Positions 48,894 through 58,800 of a stretch of DNA of 64,000 nucleotides are shown in pieces. Position 1 is the first letter of the stretch. Each line of letters starts with the position of its first letter. A program made the translations under genes and the position numbers. The DNA comes from Streptomyces sp. NBC_00335 (GTDB lineage: Bacteria; Actinomycetota; Actinomycetes; Streptomycetales; Streptomycetaceae): NCBI RefSeq assembly GCF_036127095.1, contig NZ_CP108006.1:5261501-5325500 (forward strand), given 5' to 3'. The notes below the pieces were generated by a model. That model made no database searches. It was not told the origin of the DNA and was given only the letters and a program-made list of their open reading frames with translations.

Positions 48894-49523
48894 ATGACTT
48901 CTGAGCCTGCCGCCGCCGCCCCTGCCCCCACCGCCCGAAGAGCTCCCGCGGGGGCCGCCGTTCTCCGCGAGGACGTGACCGAGGCGATCCGGGCGGCCGT
49001 CGTGGAGGAGCTGGCCACCGTCGGCTTCGCGCGGATGTCGATCGAGGGCATCGCGCGGCGCGCGGGCGTGGGGAAGACGGCCGTGTACCGCCGGTGGAAG
49101 TCGAAGCTGCACCTGGTGCTGGACCTGGTGGGAGCCTTCGCGACGGAGGGCCTGCCGGTGCCGTCGACGGGGTCGCTCTACGGGGACGTACGGGCGCTGC
49201 TGGAGGTGATGACGCACGTGCTGCGGCATCCGGTGGCCTCGGCGGTGATTCCCGACCTGCTGGTCGAGGCCGCGCGGAATCCGGAGATCGCGGATGCGGT
49301 GCGGGGGGCTTTGCTGGAGGGGCAGCGGCGGATGGCGGAGGGGATCATCTCGGAGGCGGTGTCCCGGGGGGAGCTGCCGGTGGGGGTGGATGCGGGGAGG
49401 GCGCTCGATCTGGTGATCGGGCCGTTGTACTGGCGGCAGGTGGTCGTGCGGGACGCTGTCCCGGGGGGATATCTGGACGACCTCGCGCGGTCGGTGGTCG
49501 CCGGGCTGACGGCCACGCCCTAG
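48894..49523 (+). CDS. TetR/AcrR family transcriptional regulator
   Basis: 209 residues from the ATG at 48894. The N-terminal helix-turn-helix is standard: AIRAAVVEELATVGFARMSIEGIARRAGVGKTAVYRRW region at about 32-68, with recognition helix GKTAVYRRWKSK. The C-terminal ligand/dimer domain (TetR_C-type, with HVLRHPVASAVIPDLLVEAARNP) follows. Divergent from the TagGH exporter genes and therefore likely to control them and itself through the repeated sites at 48815 and 48863; a wall-polymer intermediate or envelope-active compound could be the inducer, but that is inference. Confidence 0.92.
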   Translation: MTSEPAAAAPAPTARRAPAGAAVLREDVTEAIRAAVVEELATVGFARMSIEGIARRAGVGKTAVYRRWKSKLHLVLDLVGAFATEGLPVPSTGSLYGDVRALLEVMTHVLRHPVASAVIPDLLVEAARNPEIADAVRGALLEGQRRMAEGIISEAVSRGELPVGVDAGRALDLVIGPLYWRQVVVRDAVPGGYLDDLARSVVAGLTATP

Positions 49524-49538
49524 GGGCTGCCGCTGCGC

Positions 49539-49640
49539 GGGGCGGAGTCCCCTACCCGCCCTTCGACCGTTCCCCGGGGCTGCGCCCCGGACCCCCTGGG
49601 GCTCCGCCCCAGGCCCCGGTCCTCAAACGCCGGACGGCTG
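49539..49640 (+). repeat. GC-rich dispersed intergenic element, copy C
   Basis: Contains CCCCTACCCGCCCTTCGACC, GGGGCTGCGCCCCGG, GGGGCTCCGCCCC and CCTCAAACGCCGGACGGCTG. It fills the gap between the convergent TetR and glycosyltransferase genes and matches copy B closely over its whole length. Confidence 0.85.
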
Positions 49641-49647
49641 GAAAGAC

Positions 49648-51924
49648 CTACGGCCAGCGGGACGTCGTCAGGTGGGCCAGGGTGGGTTCCGGGGTGGCGG
49701 AGGGGGCTGCTGGGGTGGGGCGGCGGTCTTCCAGGGGGGTGATGGGGGCGGTCGGCTGGCTCAGGAAGACGCGGCGGACCACGCGCTCCGCCGCCTGGCC
49801 GTCGTCGTGCGTGCAGAACCGGGTCCGGAAGGACGCGCGGAGCTGAGCGGAGCGGGAGCCCTGCCAGTGGCCCGTCGAGAAGATGTCCACCAGCTCGTCC
49901 TCGGTGCGGGCGATCGCCCCCGGGGGGAAGGCCCGCAGGTCGAAGTACGTGCCGCGGGAGGCCTCGTACGCCTCCCAGTCGTCCGCGTGGATGACGATCG
50001 GGCGGTCCAGGGACGCGTAGTCGAACATCAGGGACGAGTAGTCCGTCACCAACGCGTCCGAGGCCAGGCAGAGTTCCTCGACGGAGGGGTGGGAGGAGAC
50101 GTCGAGCAGGCGGGGGTGCGGCTCGGGGGAAGGTGAGCCCGCGTAGGTGAGGTGGGTGCGGGTCAGGATCGTGTAGCGCGGGCCCAGGTCGCGCAGGATC
50201 CGGTCGAAGTCCGGGTGGGCGGGGCGGCTGCGGCGGTAGTCGCGGTGGGTCGGCGCGTACAGGATCGCCGTGGAGCCCGGCGGGATGCCGAGGCGTTCGC
50301 GCAGTTCCAGGACGTCGGCCTGGGTGGCCCGGTGGAACACGTCGTTGCGGGGGTAGCCGTATTCGAGCGTCGTGTACGAGGAGGGGACCGCCTTCTCCCA
50401 GACGAGCGTGGAGTGGCGGTTCGAGGAGAGCAGGTAGTCCCACTGGTCCGCGCCGCGCAGCAGGCCCGCGAAGTCCGGTGTGGGGGTGGCCGCCGGGCGG
50501 TCCTGGAGGTCGAGGCCGACCCGCTTGAGCGGGGTGCCGTGCTGCGTCTGGACGAGGATCTGTCCGGGACGCTTGACCAGGCCGCGGTCGAAGTTGACGT
50601 TCGTGACGAGGTAGGTGGCGCGGGCCAGGGCCGCCCAGTACGCCGCCGAGCCCGGGCGCAGGGGGGTCGTGTCGCGGGGCAGGGTCGAGGCGTGCGCCGG
50701 GTCGCAGATCCAGGCCGTCCTCATGCGCGGGGCGAGTTCGCGCAGCTTGGCCTCGATCGCCGCGGGGTTGCAGGCGTAACCGCCGTGCCAGTACGCGGAG
50801 AAGACCGCCAGCTCCGGCCGGAGCGGGAGCAGGCGCTGCGCGCGGTAGTGCAGGCGCAGGGCTGTTTCGCGCAGGCCCCGGCCGAGGGTGACCCCGGTGC
50901 GGCCCGCCGCGAGCGAGCCCGAGCGGAGCAGGGACAGGACGCGGTACGCGCGTCGCGTGCCCAGCCGCATCAGGAGGTGGCGGGTGCGGTCCGTGCGGCT
51001 CAGGGACAGCGGCCGGGGGCCCGGCACCCGGTAGCGGCGCAGCAGGGCCGAGGCCCGGGCGAAGAACTCGGCCCGGGCGGCGCGCGGGAGCCGGCGCGGG
51101 TCCGCGTACAGGGCGCAGAAGTGCTCGGCCATCCGCCGGTGCACGGCGGGCCGCCAGCGCTCCAGCTCGGGGCGGGTGGCGAGGTAGCCGAAGACCCGGT
51201 CGTACTGGTCGAAGACGTCCAGGTGGCGGCGGGTGGACGTGGTCAGGATCGAGCCCGTGCGGCGCTGGCGGTAGTGCACGCAGACCCGGTCCAGGACCGC
51301 CACGGACTCCGCCGCCAGGAGCGCCGGATAGGTCCAGGGGGTGTCCTCGTAGAAGCCGGGCGGGAAGGAGAGGCCCTCGCGCTCCACGTATTCGCGGCGG
51401 TAGGTCTTGTTCCACACGACCATCAGCATGCCGAGGAGGGCGGGGCGGTCGGCGAGGCGGAAACTGGCCGGGCCCTCCTCGGAGAGGCGGTGGGACTGGC
51501 TGTTGCGGACCAGCTCGCCGGTCCAGTAGGTCCGCGCGTAGTCGTAGACGAGGACGTCCGGGGAGCCGGTGGCCTTCAGCCGGTCGGTGATGGCCTGCAG
51601 GGCGTCCGGGGCCAGGGTGTCGTCGCCGTCGAGGAAGACCAGGTAGTCGCCGGTGGCCCGGGACAGGCCCGCGTTGCGGGCCGGCCCCAGGCCGAGGTTG
51701 TGCGCCAGGTGCACGGCGGTGACCCGGGGGTCGCGGGCCGCGTAGTCGTCGATGATCGAACCGCAGGCGTCCGGGGAGGCGTCGTCGACCACGATCAGTT
51801 CGAGATCCGGGTACGACTGGGTCAGGACCGAGTCCAGACTCTCCTGGAGGTACGCCTGGACCTTGTACGCGGGCACGATGACGCTGAACCGGGGCACGGC
51901 ACATCCAGGGGTCGGCGCGGGCAT
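49648..51924 (-). CDS. Bifunctional family 2 glycosyltransferase / CDP-glycerol:poly(glycerophosphate) glycerophosphotransferase
   Basis: 758 residues from the ATG at 51924; a GTG at 51897 right before the first strand is an alternative. Domain 1 (about 10-230) is a GT-A fold: FSVIVPAYKVQAYLQESL, LELIVVDDASPD, VFLDGDDTLAP (the DxD region). Domain 2 (about 390-730) matches glycerophosphotransferases of the TagB/TagF type: LVQTQHGTPLKRVG, AILYAPTHRDYRR, SSHPSVEELCLASDALVTDY and YSSLMFDYASLDRPIVIHAD. Such fusions build wall teichoic-acid-like chains on the inner membrane face. Facing the TagGH exporter across the TetR gene, it fits a synthesis-export module. Confidence 0.9.
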   Translation of the reverse strand: MPAPTPGCAVPRFSVIVPAYKVQAYLQESLDSVLTQSYPDLELIVVDDASPDACGSIIDDYAARDPRVTAVHLAHNLGLGPARNAGLSRATGDYLVFLDGDDTLAPDALQAITDRLKATGSPDVLVYDYARTYWTGELVRNSQSHRLSEEGPASFRLADRPALLGMLMVVWNKTYRREYVEREGLSFPPGFYEDTPWTYPALLAAESVAVLDRVCVHYRQRRTGSILTTSTRRHLDVFDQYDRVFGYLATRPELERWRPAVHRRMAEHFCALYADPRRLPRAARAEFFARASALLRRYRVPGPRPLSLSRTDRTRHLLMRLGTRRAYRVLSLLRSGSLAAGRTGVTLGRGLRETALRLHYRAQRLLPLRPELAVFSAYWHGGYACNPAAIEAKLRELAPRMRTAWICDPAHASTLPRDTTPLRPGSAAYWAALARATYLVTNVNFDRGLVKRPGQILVQTQHGTPLKRVGLDLQDRPAATPTPDFAGLLRGADQWDYLLSSNRHSTLVWEKAVPSSYTTLEYGYPRNDVFHRATQADVLELRERLGIPPGSTAILYAPTHRDYRRSRPAHPDFDRILRDLGPRYTILTRTHLTYAGSPSPEPHPRLLDVSSHPSVEELCLASDALVTDYSSLMFDYASLDRPIVIHADDWEAYEASRGTYFDLRAFPPGAIARTEDELVDIFSTGHWQGSRSAQLRASFRTRFCTHDDGQAAERVVRRVFLSQPTAPITPLEDRRPTPAAPSATPEPTLAHLTTSRWP

Positions 51925-52025
51925 ATGGCCCAGGAACCCCCGGCGTGGTGATCGGGTTACGCAGGGTGCGGCATTCGGGTTACGGAGCGTCAACCGGGCA
52001 CGTCAATGCCGTGATCCACACCGCC

Positions 52026-52883
52026 CTACTTGATCGCTCCCGCCATCACCCCCGAGACGAACTGCCGCTGGAAGGCGAAGAAGACCACGAGCGGCACCAC
52101 CATCGACAGGAAGGCGCCGGGCGCCAGTACGTCGATGTTGTTCCCGAACTGCCGCACCTGCTGCTGGAGGGCGACCGTGACGGGCGGGTGCGCCGAGTCG
52201 GCGAAGACCAGGGCGACCAGCATGTCGTTCCACACCCACAGGAACTGGAAGATGCCGAGCGAGGCGATCGCCGGACCGCCCAGCGGCAGCACCACCCGTG
52301 TGAACAGCCGCAGTTCGCCCGCCCCGTCGAGGCGGGCCGCCTCCAGCAGCTCGCGCGGGATCTCCGCGAAGAAGTTGCGCAGCAGGAACACGGCGAACGG
52401 CAGCCCGAAGGCGGTGTGGAAGAGGACCACGCCCGCCGTGGTCTCGAACAGGCCGATGGAGCCGAAGAGTTCGGAGACCGGGATCAGAGCCACCTGGACC
52501 GGTACGACGAGCAGCGCGACCACGATCAGGAACAGCCAGTCGCGACCCGGGAACTCCAGCCAGGCGAAGGCGTATCCGGCGAACGACCCCAGCACCAGGA
52601 CGAGCAGGGTCGCCGGGACGGCGATGGCCGCCGTGTCGATCAGCGAGCCCGTGACGGTCTCGTTGGCCAGCAGCCGCTCGTAGTTGCCGGCCGTGAGGCG
52701 GGAGGGCGCCGTCAGCGCCTGCCACCAGCCGCCGTCGTTCAGCGCGGTGGGGGAGAGGAAGGAGGAGACCAGCAGCCCGAGCGTGGGCAGCAGCCAGAAC
52801 AGGCCCGCGAGGACCAGGAAGACGCGCAGCGCCCCGCCGGCCGCCCGGGCGGCGAGGGACCGCGCGGTGGGCAGTGTGCTCAT
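52026..52883 (-). CDS. Carbohydrate ABC transporter permease (MalG type)
   Basis: 285 residues with six membrane segments; the cytoplasmic EAA loop that contacts the ATPase reads EAARLDGAGELRLFTRVVLP. The start ATG overlaps the stop of the MalF-type gene in ATGA. No ATP-binding gene is present in the cluster. In Streptomyces many sugar importers share the single ATPase MsiK, so a distant ATPase is expected. It is the last gene of a three-gene operon beginning at 55701. Confidence 0.93.
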   Translation of the reverse strand: MSTLPTARSLAARAAGGALRVFLVLAGLFWLLPTLGLLVSSFLSPTALNDGGWWQALTAPSRLTAGNYERLLANETVTGSLIDTAAIAVPATLLVLVLGSFAGYAFAWLEFPGRDWLFLIVVALLVVPVQVALIPVSELFGSIGLFETTAGVVLFHTAFGLPFAVFLLRNFFAEIPRELLEAARLDGAGELRLFTRVVLPLGGPAIASLGIFQFLWVWNDMLVALVFADSAHPPVTVALQQQVRQFGNNIDVLAPGAFLSMVVPLVVFFAFQRQFVSGVMAGAIK

Positions 52884-54271
52884 CGGCGGGCCTCCCGGCG
52901 CATCCGGCGGATGTTGTAGGCCATGACGGGAGCCACCAGCACCAGCAGCAGCACCGCGATGGCGCTGCCCAGGCCCGGGTCGGCGTCCGTGCCGAAGGAG
53001 GTCCGGTACAGCTGGAGCGCCAGGACGTTGGCGTCGTCCTGCACCGCGCCCGGCGCGATCACGAAGACCAGGTCGAAGACCTTCATGACGTTGATGACGA
53101 GGGTGACCAGCACGACGGCCAGGACGGGCGCCAGCAGCGGCACCGTGATCCGGCGCAGCACCTGCCACTCGCTCGCCCCGTCCACCCGCGCCGCCTCCAG
53201 CAGCTCGCGCGGTACGGCCGCCAGCCCGGCCCCGATCAGCACCATCGCGAACCCGGCCCACATCCACACGTAGGCCCCGATCACCGCCGGGGTCACCAGC
53301 GTCGGGCCGAGCCACTCGACGCCCCCGTACGCCTCCCGGAAGTTCGAGGCGGGCAGCCGCAGCAGTGCGCCGTCGGCCGCGGCGGACAGGGTGAAGGTGC
53401 CGTCGGCCCGGGTCCTCGCCGAGTCGACCACCCGACCGTCCTTGACCGCCTCGACGCGCAGCCCCGACAGGGCGGACTCGGTGGCGTCGACCGTGTTCGT
53501 CGTACCGCCGCCGCCCCGGGTGAAGTCCTGCCAGGCGGTGCCGGTGACCTTCCCGGGGCCGGGGGCTGCCGCCTTCGCCGTGGCGGTGCCCTTGGGCAGG
53601 GCCTCGGGGGCGATCCCGACCAGCGGGAGGAGGGCCGCCGCGCCCGCCCGTACCGGATCGCGGGTCACGTACGCACCCCCCTCGGCCGGGACCAGGGGGG
53701 AGTCCCGGCCGGGACGGGCCTTGGGGAAGGCGGAGGACTCGGCGAAGGTGTCGTGGACGCCGACCCAGACGGCGTTGGCCACGCCCCGGTCGGGGTCGGC
53801 GTCGTAGACGAGCCGGAAGATGATGCCCGCGGCGAGCATCGAGATGGCCATCGGCATGAAGACGATCAGCTTGAAGGCCGTTCCCCAGCGCACCCGTTCG
53901 GTCAGCACGGCGAAGAGCAGACCGAGCGCGGTGGCGGTGACCGGCGCCAGCACCACCCAGACCGCCGTGTTCCCCAGCGCGGTGCGGATCGTGTCGTCGC
54001 GCAGGATCTCGCCGTAGTTCCCGGCGCCCACGAACTCCTCGCCGGAGCGGTCGAAGAAGCTGCGGTAGAGCGAGTAGCCGATGGGGTGCACGACGAGCGC
54101 GCCGAGCAGGACGAGGGAGGGGAGGAGGAACGCCGCGGCGGTCAGCCGGCGGCGCCGGGTCTCCTTGCCCTTCGGGGAGCGGGGGCGGGAGCGGGGGCGG
54201 GGGCCGGTCGCGGGGCGCGTGGCCGGGGTGGTGGCGGGGGAGGCCCCGGGGGATCCGGTGGGGGAGGCCAC
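52880..54271 (-). CDS. Sugar ABC transporter permease (MalF type) with a large external insertion
   Basis: 463 residues from a GTG at 54271 that overlaps neither gene but starts 5 bases before the end of the binding-protein gene's stop region. The N-terminal 40 residues are Ser/Pro/Thr/Arg-rich. Membrane segments lie near 45-65, 100-122, 133-155, 328-350, 385-410 and 440-460; the EAA loop is EAARVDGASEWQVLRRITVP. Between segments 3 and 4, residues 160-325 form an external domain whose end (SGLRVEAVKDGRVVDSARTR, ADGTFTL) resembles a carboxypeptidase-regulatory-like beta fold. E. coli MalF has a comparable outside loop that touches the maltose-binding protein. Sugar unknown. Confidence 0.9.
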   Translation of the reverse strand: MASPTGSPGASPATTPATRPATGPRPRSRPRSPKGKETRRRRLTAAAFLLPSLVLLGALVVHPIGYSLYRSFFDRSGEEFVGAGNYGEILRDDTIRTALGNTAVWVVLAPVTATALGLLFAVLTERVRWGTAFKLIVFMPMAISMLAAGIIFRLVYDADPDRGVANAVWVGVHDTFAESSAFPKARPGRDSPLVPAEGGAYVTRDPVRAGAAALLPLVGIAPEALPKGTATAKAAAPGPGKVTGTAWQDFTRGGGGTTNTVDATESALSGLRVEAVKDGRVVDSARTRADGTFTLSAAADGALLRLPASNFREAYGGVEWLGPTLVTPAVIGAYVWMWAGFAMVLIGAGLAAVPRELLEAARVDGASEWQVLRRITVPLLAPVLAVVLVTLVINVMKVFDLVFVIAPGAVQDDANVLALQLYRTSFGTDADPGLGSAIAVLLLVLVAPVMAYNIRRMRREARR

Positions 54272-54276
54272 CGGGA

Positions 54277-55701
54277 TCAGTTCCCGTAGGCCTTGGCCGC
54301 GTCCGCCTCCAGCCTCGCCTGCGTCCCCGCGACGTCGGCCGGGTTCGCCAGGAAGTCCTGGAGCGCCTTCCACTCGCCCGCGCCCGGGGTTCCGCCGAAG
54401 GCCGCCGGGGCCTGGTCCGACATGTCGAAGCGGAAGTTGTCGCCCGCCGCGATCAGGGCCTCGGCGATGCCGCGCTGGATGTCGTTCGGGTACGCGTCCG
54501 GTTCGAGCGCCTTGTTCGGGGAGAGGAAGCCGCCCTCACGGGCATGGATCCGCGCCGAGTCCACCGAGGCCAGGAACGTCAGCAGCGCCTGCGCGCCCTT
54601 CGAGTCCTTCAGCGCGACCGCCACGTCCCCGCCCGAGACCACCGGCGCCTTGGCACCGACCGCCGGGAACGGGAAGACCAGCGCGTCCGTGCCCACCTTC
54701 GCGTCGGTCTGGGCGATGTTGACCGCCACGAAGTCGCCCTCGAAGACCATCGCGGCGGCCGGCCGGTCGCCGCCGGTGAAGGTCTGCGTCACCGACTTCG
54801 GGAACTCGGTCGCCAGCGCCCCGCTCTGGCCGCCCGCCAGGAAGTCCTTGCGGCCGAACAGTTCGGCGAGCGAGGTCAGCGCCTGCTTGACGCTGTCGTC
54901 CGTCCACTTGATCTGGTGCTTCGCCAACTGGTCGTACTTCTCCGGGCCCGCCTGCGAGAGGTAGACGTTCTCGAACCAGTCGGTCAGGGTCCAGCCGTCG
55001 GCCCCGGCCACCGAAACCGCCGGGGTACCGGACGCGGACAGGGTGTCGGCCGCCGTGAGGAGTTCCTTCCAGGTCGCCGGGGGCCGTACGCCCGCCGCCT
55101 CGAAGGCCTTCGCGTTGTACCAGATCAGAGACTTGTTGGCGGCCTTGTAGTAGACCCCGTACTGGGTGCCCTCGACCGCGCCGAGCGTCTTCCAGCCGGG
55201 CGAGTAGTTCTGGTCGAGCTGGGCCTGCGCGGCCGCTCCCACCGGCTGCGCCCACTTGTTCTTGACCGCCGCGACCAGCGCCCCGACCTGCGGGAGCAGC
55301 GCCACGTCCGGCGGGGCGCCGCCCGCGATCTTCGAGCCGAGGAAGGTGACGATCGGGTCCTGCGCCGGGACGAAGGTCACCGTGGCGCCCGTCCGCCGCT
55401 CGAACTCCTTCAGGACCTTGACGAAGTTCGCCTGCTCCGCGCCCGTCCAGACGGCGGCGACCTCCAGCTTCTCCCCGTCGAGACGGGGCAGCGCGACGAC
55501 CGGCCCGCCCTCGGTGGTGGGGCCGTCCGTGCCCTTCGCGGGCTCCTTGCCGTCGCTGCCGCAGGCGCTGAGCGCGAGCGCGCCGACCACGACCAGAGCG
55601 GCCCAAGTGCGCCGTCGGGCGTGAGATGTCCGGGGTGTTTGCGGTGTCTGCGGTGTCTGCGATGTATGGGATGTCGTGCGGCTCGTTCCGTGCTTGCGCA
55701 T
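54277..55701 (-). CDS. Extracellular sugar-binding lipoprotein of the ABC importer
   Basis: 474 residues from the ATG at 55701. The N-terminus carries a Ser/Thr/Gln/Pro stretch (SQTPQTPQTPRTS) from a 9-base DNA repeat, then Arg residues and a lipoprotein signal AALVVVGALALSAC with lipid-anchored Cys47. The family 1 binding-protein pattern follows: VAAVWTGAEQANFVKVLKEF, APPDVALLPQVGALVAAV, YNAKAFEAAGVRPPATWKEL. Belongs with alpha-glucoside/oligosaccharide binding proteins; sugar not readable. First gene of the importer operon. Confidence 0.92.
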   Translation of the reverse strand: MRKHGTSRTTSHTSQTPQTPQTPRTSHARRRTWAALVVVGALALSACGSDGKEPAKGTDGPTTEGGPVVALPRLDGEKLEVAAVWTGAEQANFVKVLKEFERRTGATVTFVPAQDPIVTFLGSKIAGGAPPDVALLPQVGALVAAVKNKWAQPVGAAAQAQLDQNYSPGWKTLGAVEGTQYGVYYKAANKSLIWYNAKAFEAAGVRPPATWKELLTAADTLSASGTPAVSVAGADGWTLTDWFENVYLSQAGPEKYDQLAKHQIKWTDDSVKQALTSLAELFGRKDFLAGGQSGALATEFPKSVTQTFTGGDRPAAAMVFEGDFVAVNIAQTDAKVGTDALVFPFPAVGAKAPVVSGGDVAVALKDSKGAQALLTFLASVDSARIHAREGGFLSPNKALEPDAYPNDIQRGIAEALIAAGDNFRFDMSDQAPAAFGGTPGAGEWKALQDFLANPADVAGTQARLEADAAKAYGN

Positions 55702-55763
55702 GGCGGTGCCCCCGATGCCTCGCTGGCGATGGTGTGTCCCGTGCCACAAGGTCTACGCCGCCC

Positions 55764-55807
55764 CGCGCACCCCCGCAATACCGCCTCGCGGTGTACGGGG
55801 GTGCGTG
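55764..55807. promoter_or_regulatory. Hairpin/palindrome between the FHA-ATPase gene and the sugar importer
   Basis: Outer arms GCGCACCCCCG / CGGGGGTGCGT enclose TACCGC-CTC-GCGGTGTA. It lies upstream of the importer and 34 bases from the upstream end of the minus-strand FHA gene's stop. It could be an operator for the importer or a terminator of importer-strand read-through; position alone does not decide. Confidence 0.45.
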
Positions 55808-55841
55808 CAAGACCCCTGGGGGGCTTGGCCGGCGGGCCGGT

Positions 55842-58800
55842 TCAGGGGGCCGGCGGGAACAGCACCGGCACCGCCGAGACCAGGTGCGAGGCCCGGTCCA
55901 GGGCGCTGGCCAGCAGCGCCAGGTCGGTCGGGCCGTTGCCCAGCTCGCGGACCGGGCGGCGGGCCGGCGGATCGCCCATCCGCTCCCACTCCACCGGCAC
56001 CACCGTCGGCCGCAGCGTCGCCGTCCGGGGGATCCGGCCGGTGACCCGGCCGCCCTGGAAGGGGACCGTGCGCCCGTCGGCGTACCGGAGCACGCCCCGG
56101 CCGGGGCCCGGCTGGTCGGGGGCGTCGAGCTCCACGCGCAGGGTCGTCAGCCGGGCCAGCTCGGTGTCGGCCGTTCGGTCCGGGCGGGCACTGGTGGCGA
56201 TCAGGTGCACCCCGAGGCGGGCTCCCTCGCGGGCCACCGCCTCCAGCGCGCGGACCACCGAACCGGCGGCGGGCCGGCCGGTGCTGCCCAGGCCCGGCGC
56301 GACCAGTGCGTCGAAGTCGTCCACGAGCACGACCAGGCGCGGCAGCGGGCTGGGCCCGGCCGCAGGATCGGTACGGGTGGCCGAGGAACGCAGCCGCAGG
56401 GTGCCGGAACGCTGGGGTTCTAGGTCGCCGCGCAGCTCGCCGGGGGTGGGCTGGCGGGGCGAGACCATCCGGTCGGAGACCTCGCGCACGGCGTGCCACT
56501 CGGAGAACGGCACCCCGTCCAGCAGCTCGGCCCGCCGCTTCAGCTCCGCACCCAGCGCCTGCGCGAACTCCCGCATGCGCAGCGGGTCCGAGGCGATCAG
56601 GTGCGCGGAGACGTGCGGCAGCTCCGTACAGGGCAGCAGGCCGTCGCCGCGCTCGCCGCCGGCCCCGTCGAGCAGGACCAGGCCGAGCCGGTCGGGCCGG
56701 GCGGCGGCCGACAGGGAGGCCGCCAAGGTACGCAGCAGTTCCGTACGGCCGCTGCCGGCGGGCCCCTCGATCAGTACGTGCGGCCCGTCGGTGACCAGTT
56801 CGGCGCCCACCGGCCCGCGCCGGCCGGTGCCGAGGACTATCTCCGCGAGCCCGCCGACGCGCTGCCCCTGATCCGTGGCGGCGGCCCAACGGGCCATCAG
56901 GGAGGCCGGGGTGGCCCGGGCCAGCCCCAACTCGTCCAGCAGCCGGGAGGTCTGGGGCAGATTGGCGGCGGCCGGACGGTAACCGCCCTCCACGACCGGG
57001 GAGTCGGCCTTCAGGGGGGCCAGGGCACGGGCGAACCGCTCCGCCCAGGCCGCCGATACGGCGTCCGCCGTGGCCGTCGCCCCGGTGGCGGCCGGTCTGC
57101 CGCCCGAGACCGCGAAGGTCCGTACGGTCGTGGCCACATCACCGCTCAGCAGGGCCGCGGTCCCGCAGTCGCGGAAGGCGGGGGCGGCCGCGCAGGCGGC
57201 CTCGTAGGTCTCGGTGACGGGCGAGGCGGGCGTCGCGGCCGGCGCCTCGGCCAGGGCCAGCACGTGGATCCCGGCGGCCGGCCCGTGCGAGGCCAGCCGG
57301 CTGGTGATGTCCCGCAGCGCCCCGGGACCGGGGTCCCCGTCGAGGACCAGGAGGGTGAAGGGGCCGCGGTAGCCGTACGAGGCCTCGCGCACCGCGTCCG
57401 GGCCCGCGGTGGCCCAATGGGTGCCGAGGGGGCCGTCGTCGAGCCGCCGGGTCAGCTCCCCGGCGCGGGCGGCCGCCTGATCGCGGTCGTACGCGAGCAG
57501 CAGCCGGCAGTCCTGCCCGTGCGCGGGGCGTACGTGGGGCAGCCAGCCGAGCCAGCCCCAGTCGCGGCGGCGTTCGGCGAGCGGTCGGGCCCGGTCGGTG
57601 GAGATCAGCACGATCTCCAGACGCTGGCCCGGGGCGTGCAGGGCCGCGAGCCGGGCGATGACGGAGCGGGCCACACCGGTCAGCCGGGCCCGGGGGCCGG
57701 CGATCCCGAGCGCGCCGGTCTCGCGGAGCGCGACCTCGCTGCCCGCGCCGAGCGTGACGTCGAGCCCGGCGGGACCGGCCCACAGCCGCGGGGCCGGCCC
57801 CAGGGCGGTGAGCAGCAGGGTCGCGGGATCGTCGGAGCCCGGCCGTACGGCGACGACGGCCGCGGTCTCGGTGACCACCTCCACCTCGGCGGCCTCCGCC
57901 CCGCGCACCCACTTGCGCGCCCAGGCCCCGATCCCGCGACGCGCCCCACGCCGGGGCTCCGGCCCGCCCTCGGCCGCGCGGACCGGCTCGGACTCCTCCC
58001 AGCCGCCCGCCCCGTGATGCTCGACCCCGGTCTGCCGGGCCGCCCCTGCCCCGGCGTGCCCGGACGGCCCGGCGGCCGCGCCCGCGTGCCTTGCTCCGGC
58101 GTACGGGCCGGTGGCTCCGGCCGGGTGCGGCTGCCCGGGGGCGCCGGCGCCGTGCGCGGCTCCGCCGTACTGTCCGGGGGCTGCGGCGTCTGGTGCTGCC
58201 CCGGCGTGCCGACCGGGGGCACCGGCGTCGTGTGCGGCTCCGCCGCCTGATGCTGCGCCGGCGTGCCCGTCGCGGTGCGCTGCTCCGGCGTGCCGGCCGG
58301 GGGCTCCGCCGTCCTGTGCTGCTCCGGCGTGCCCGCCGGGGTAGCCGTCGCGGTGCGCTGCCCCGGTGTGGCGGCCCGGGAGGTCGGCGCCGTGTGCGGT
58401 TCCGCCGTCTTGTGCTGCTCCGGCGTGCCGGCCGGGGGCTGCGGCTTGCGTGTACTGGCCCGGGGCTGCGCCCGGGTGCGCCGGTGCGGCGTACTGTCCG
58501 GCGGCTCCGCCCTCGTGTGGTGCTCCGCCGTACTGTCCGGCGGCGGGTCGGTCGGGGAGCGAGTGGTGTCCGGCACCCGCGGTGCCGGACCCGGACGCGG
58601 GCCTGGCGATCCGGCCTGCGCGCAGGGAGCCGGCGTCGCCGTCCCGGTCGGTCTCCCCGTAGGGCCAGGGGTCCGCGGAAGCGGGGCCGGACGGGCCGCT
58701 GCGGCCGCCTCCGGTGTGATGCTCGGTGCTCCGGGCGGCGGGGACCGTTCCGGCGCTGCCGTCCCAGTGCGCCGCGGGCGCGCCGGGGGCGCCGTACCCG

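Noticed and set aside
47047..55701. A natural-product gene cluster
   Set aside because: Transporters, a regulator and a glycosyltransferase are present, but there are no core synthases; the genes fit wall-polymer export and sugar uptake.
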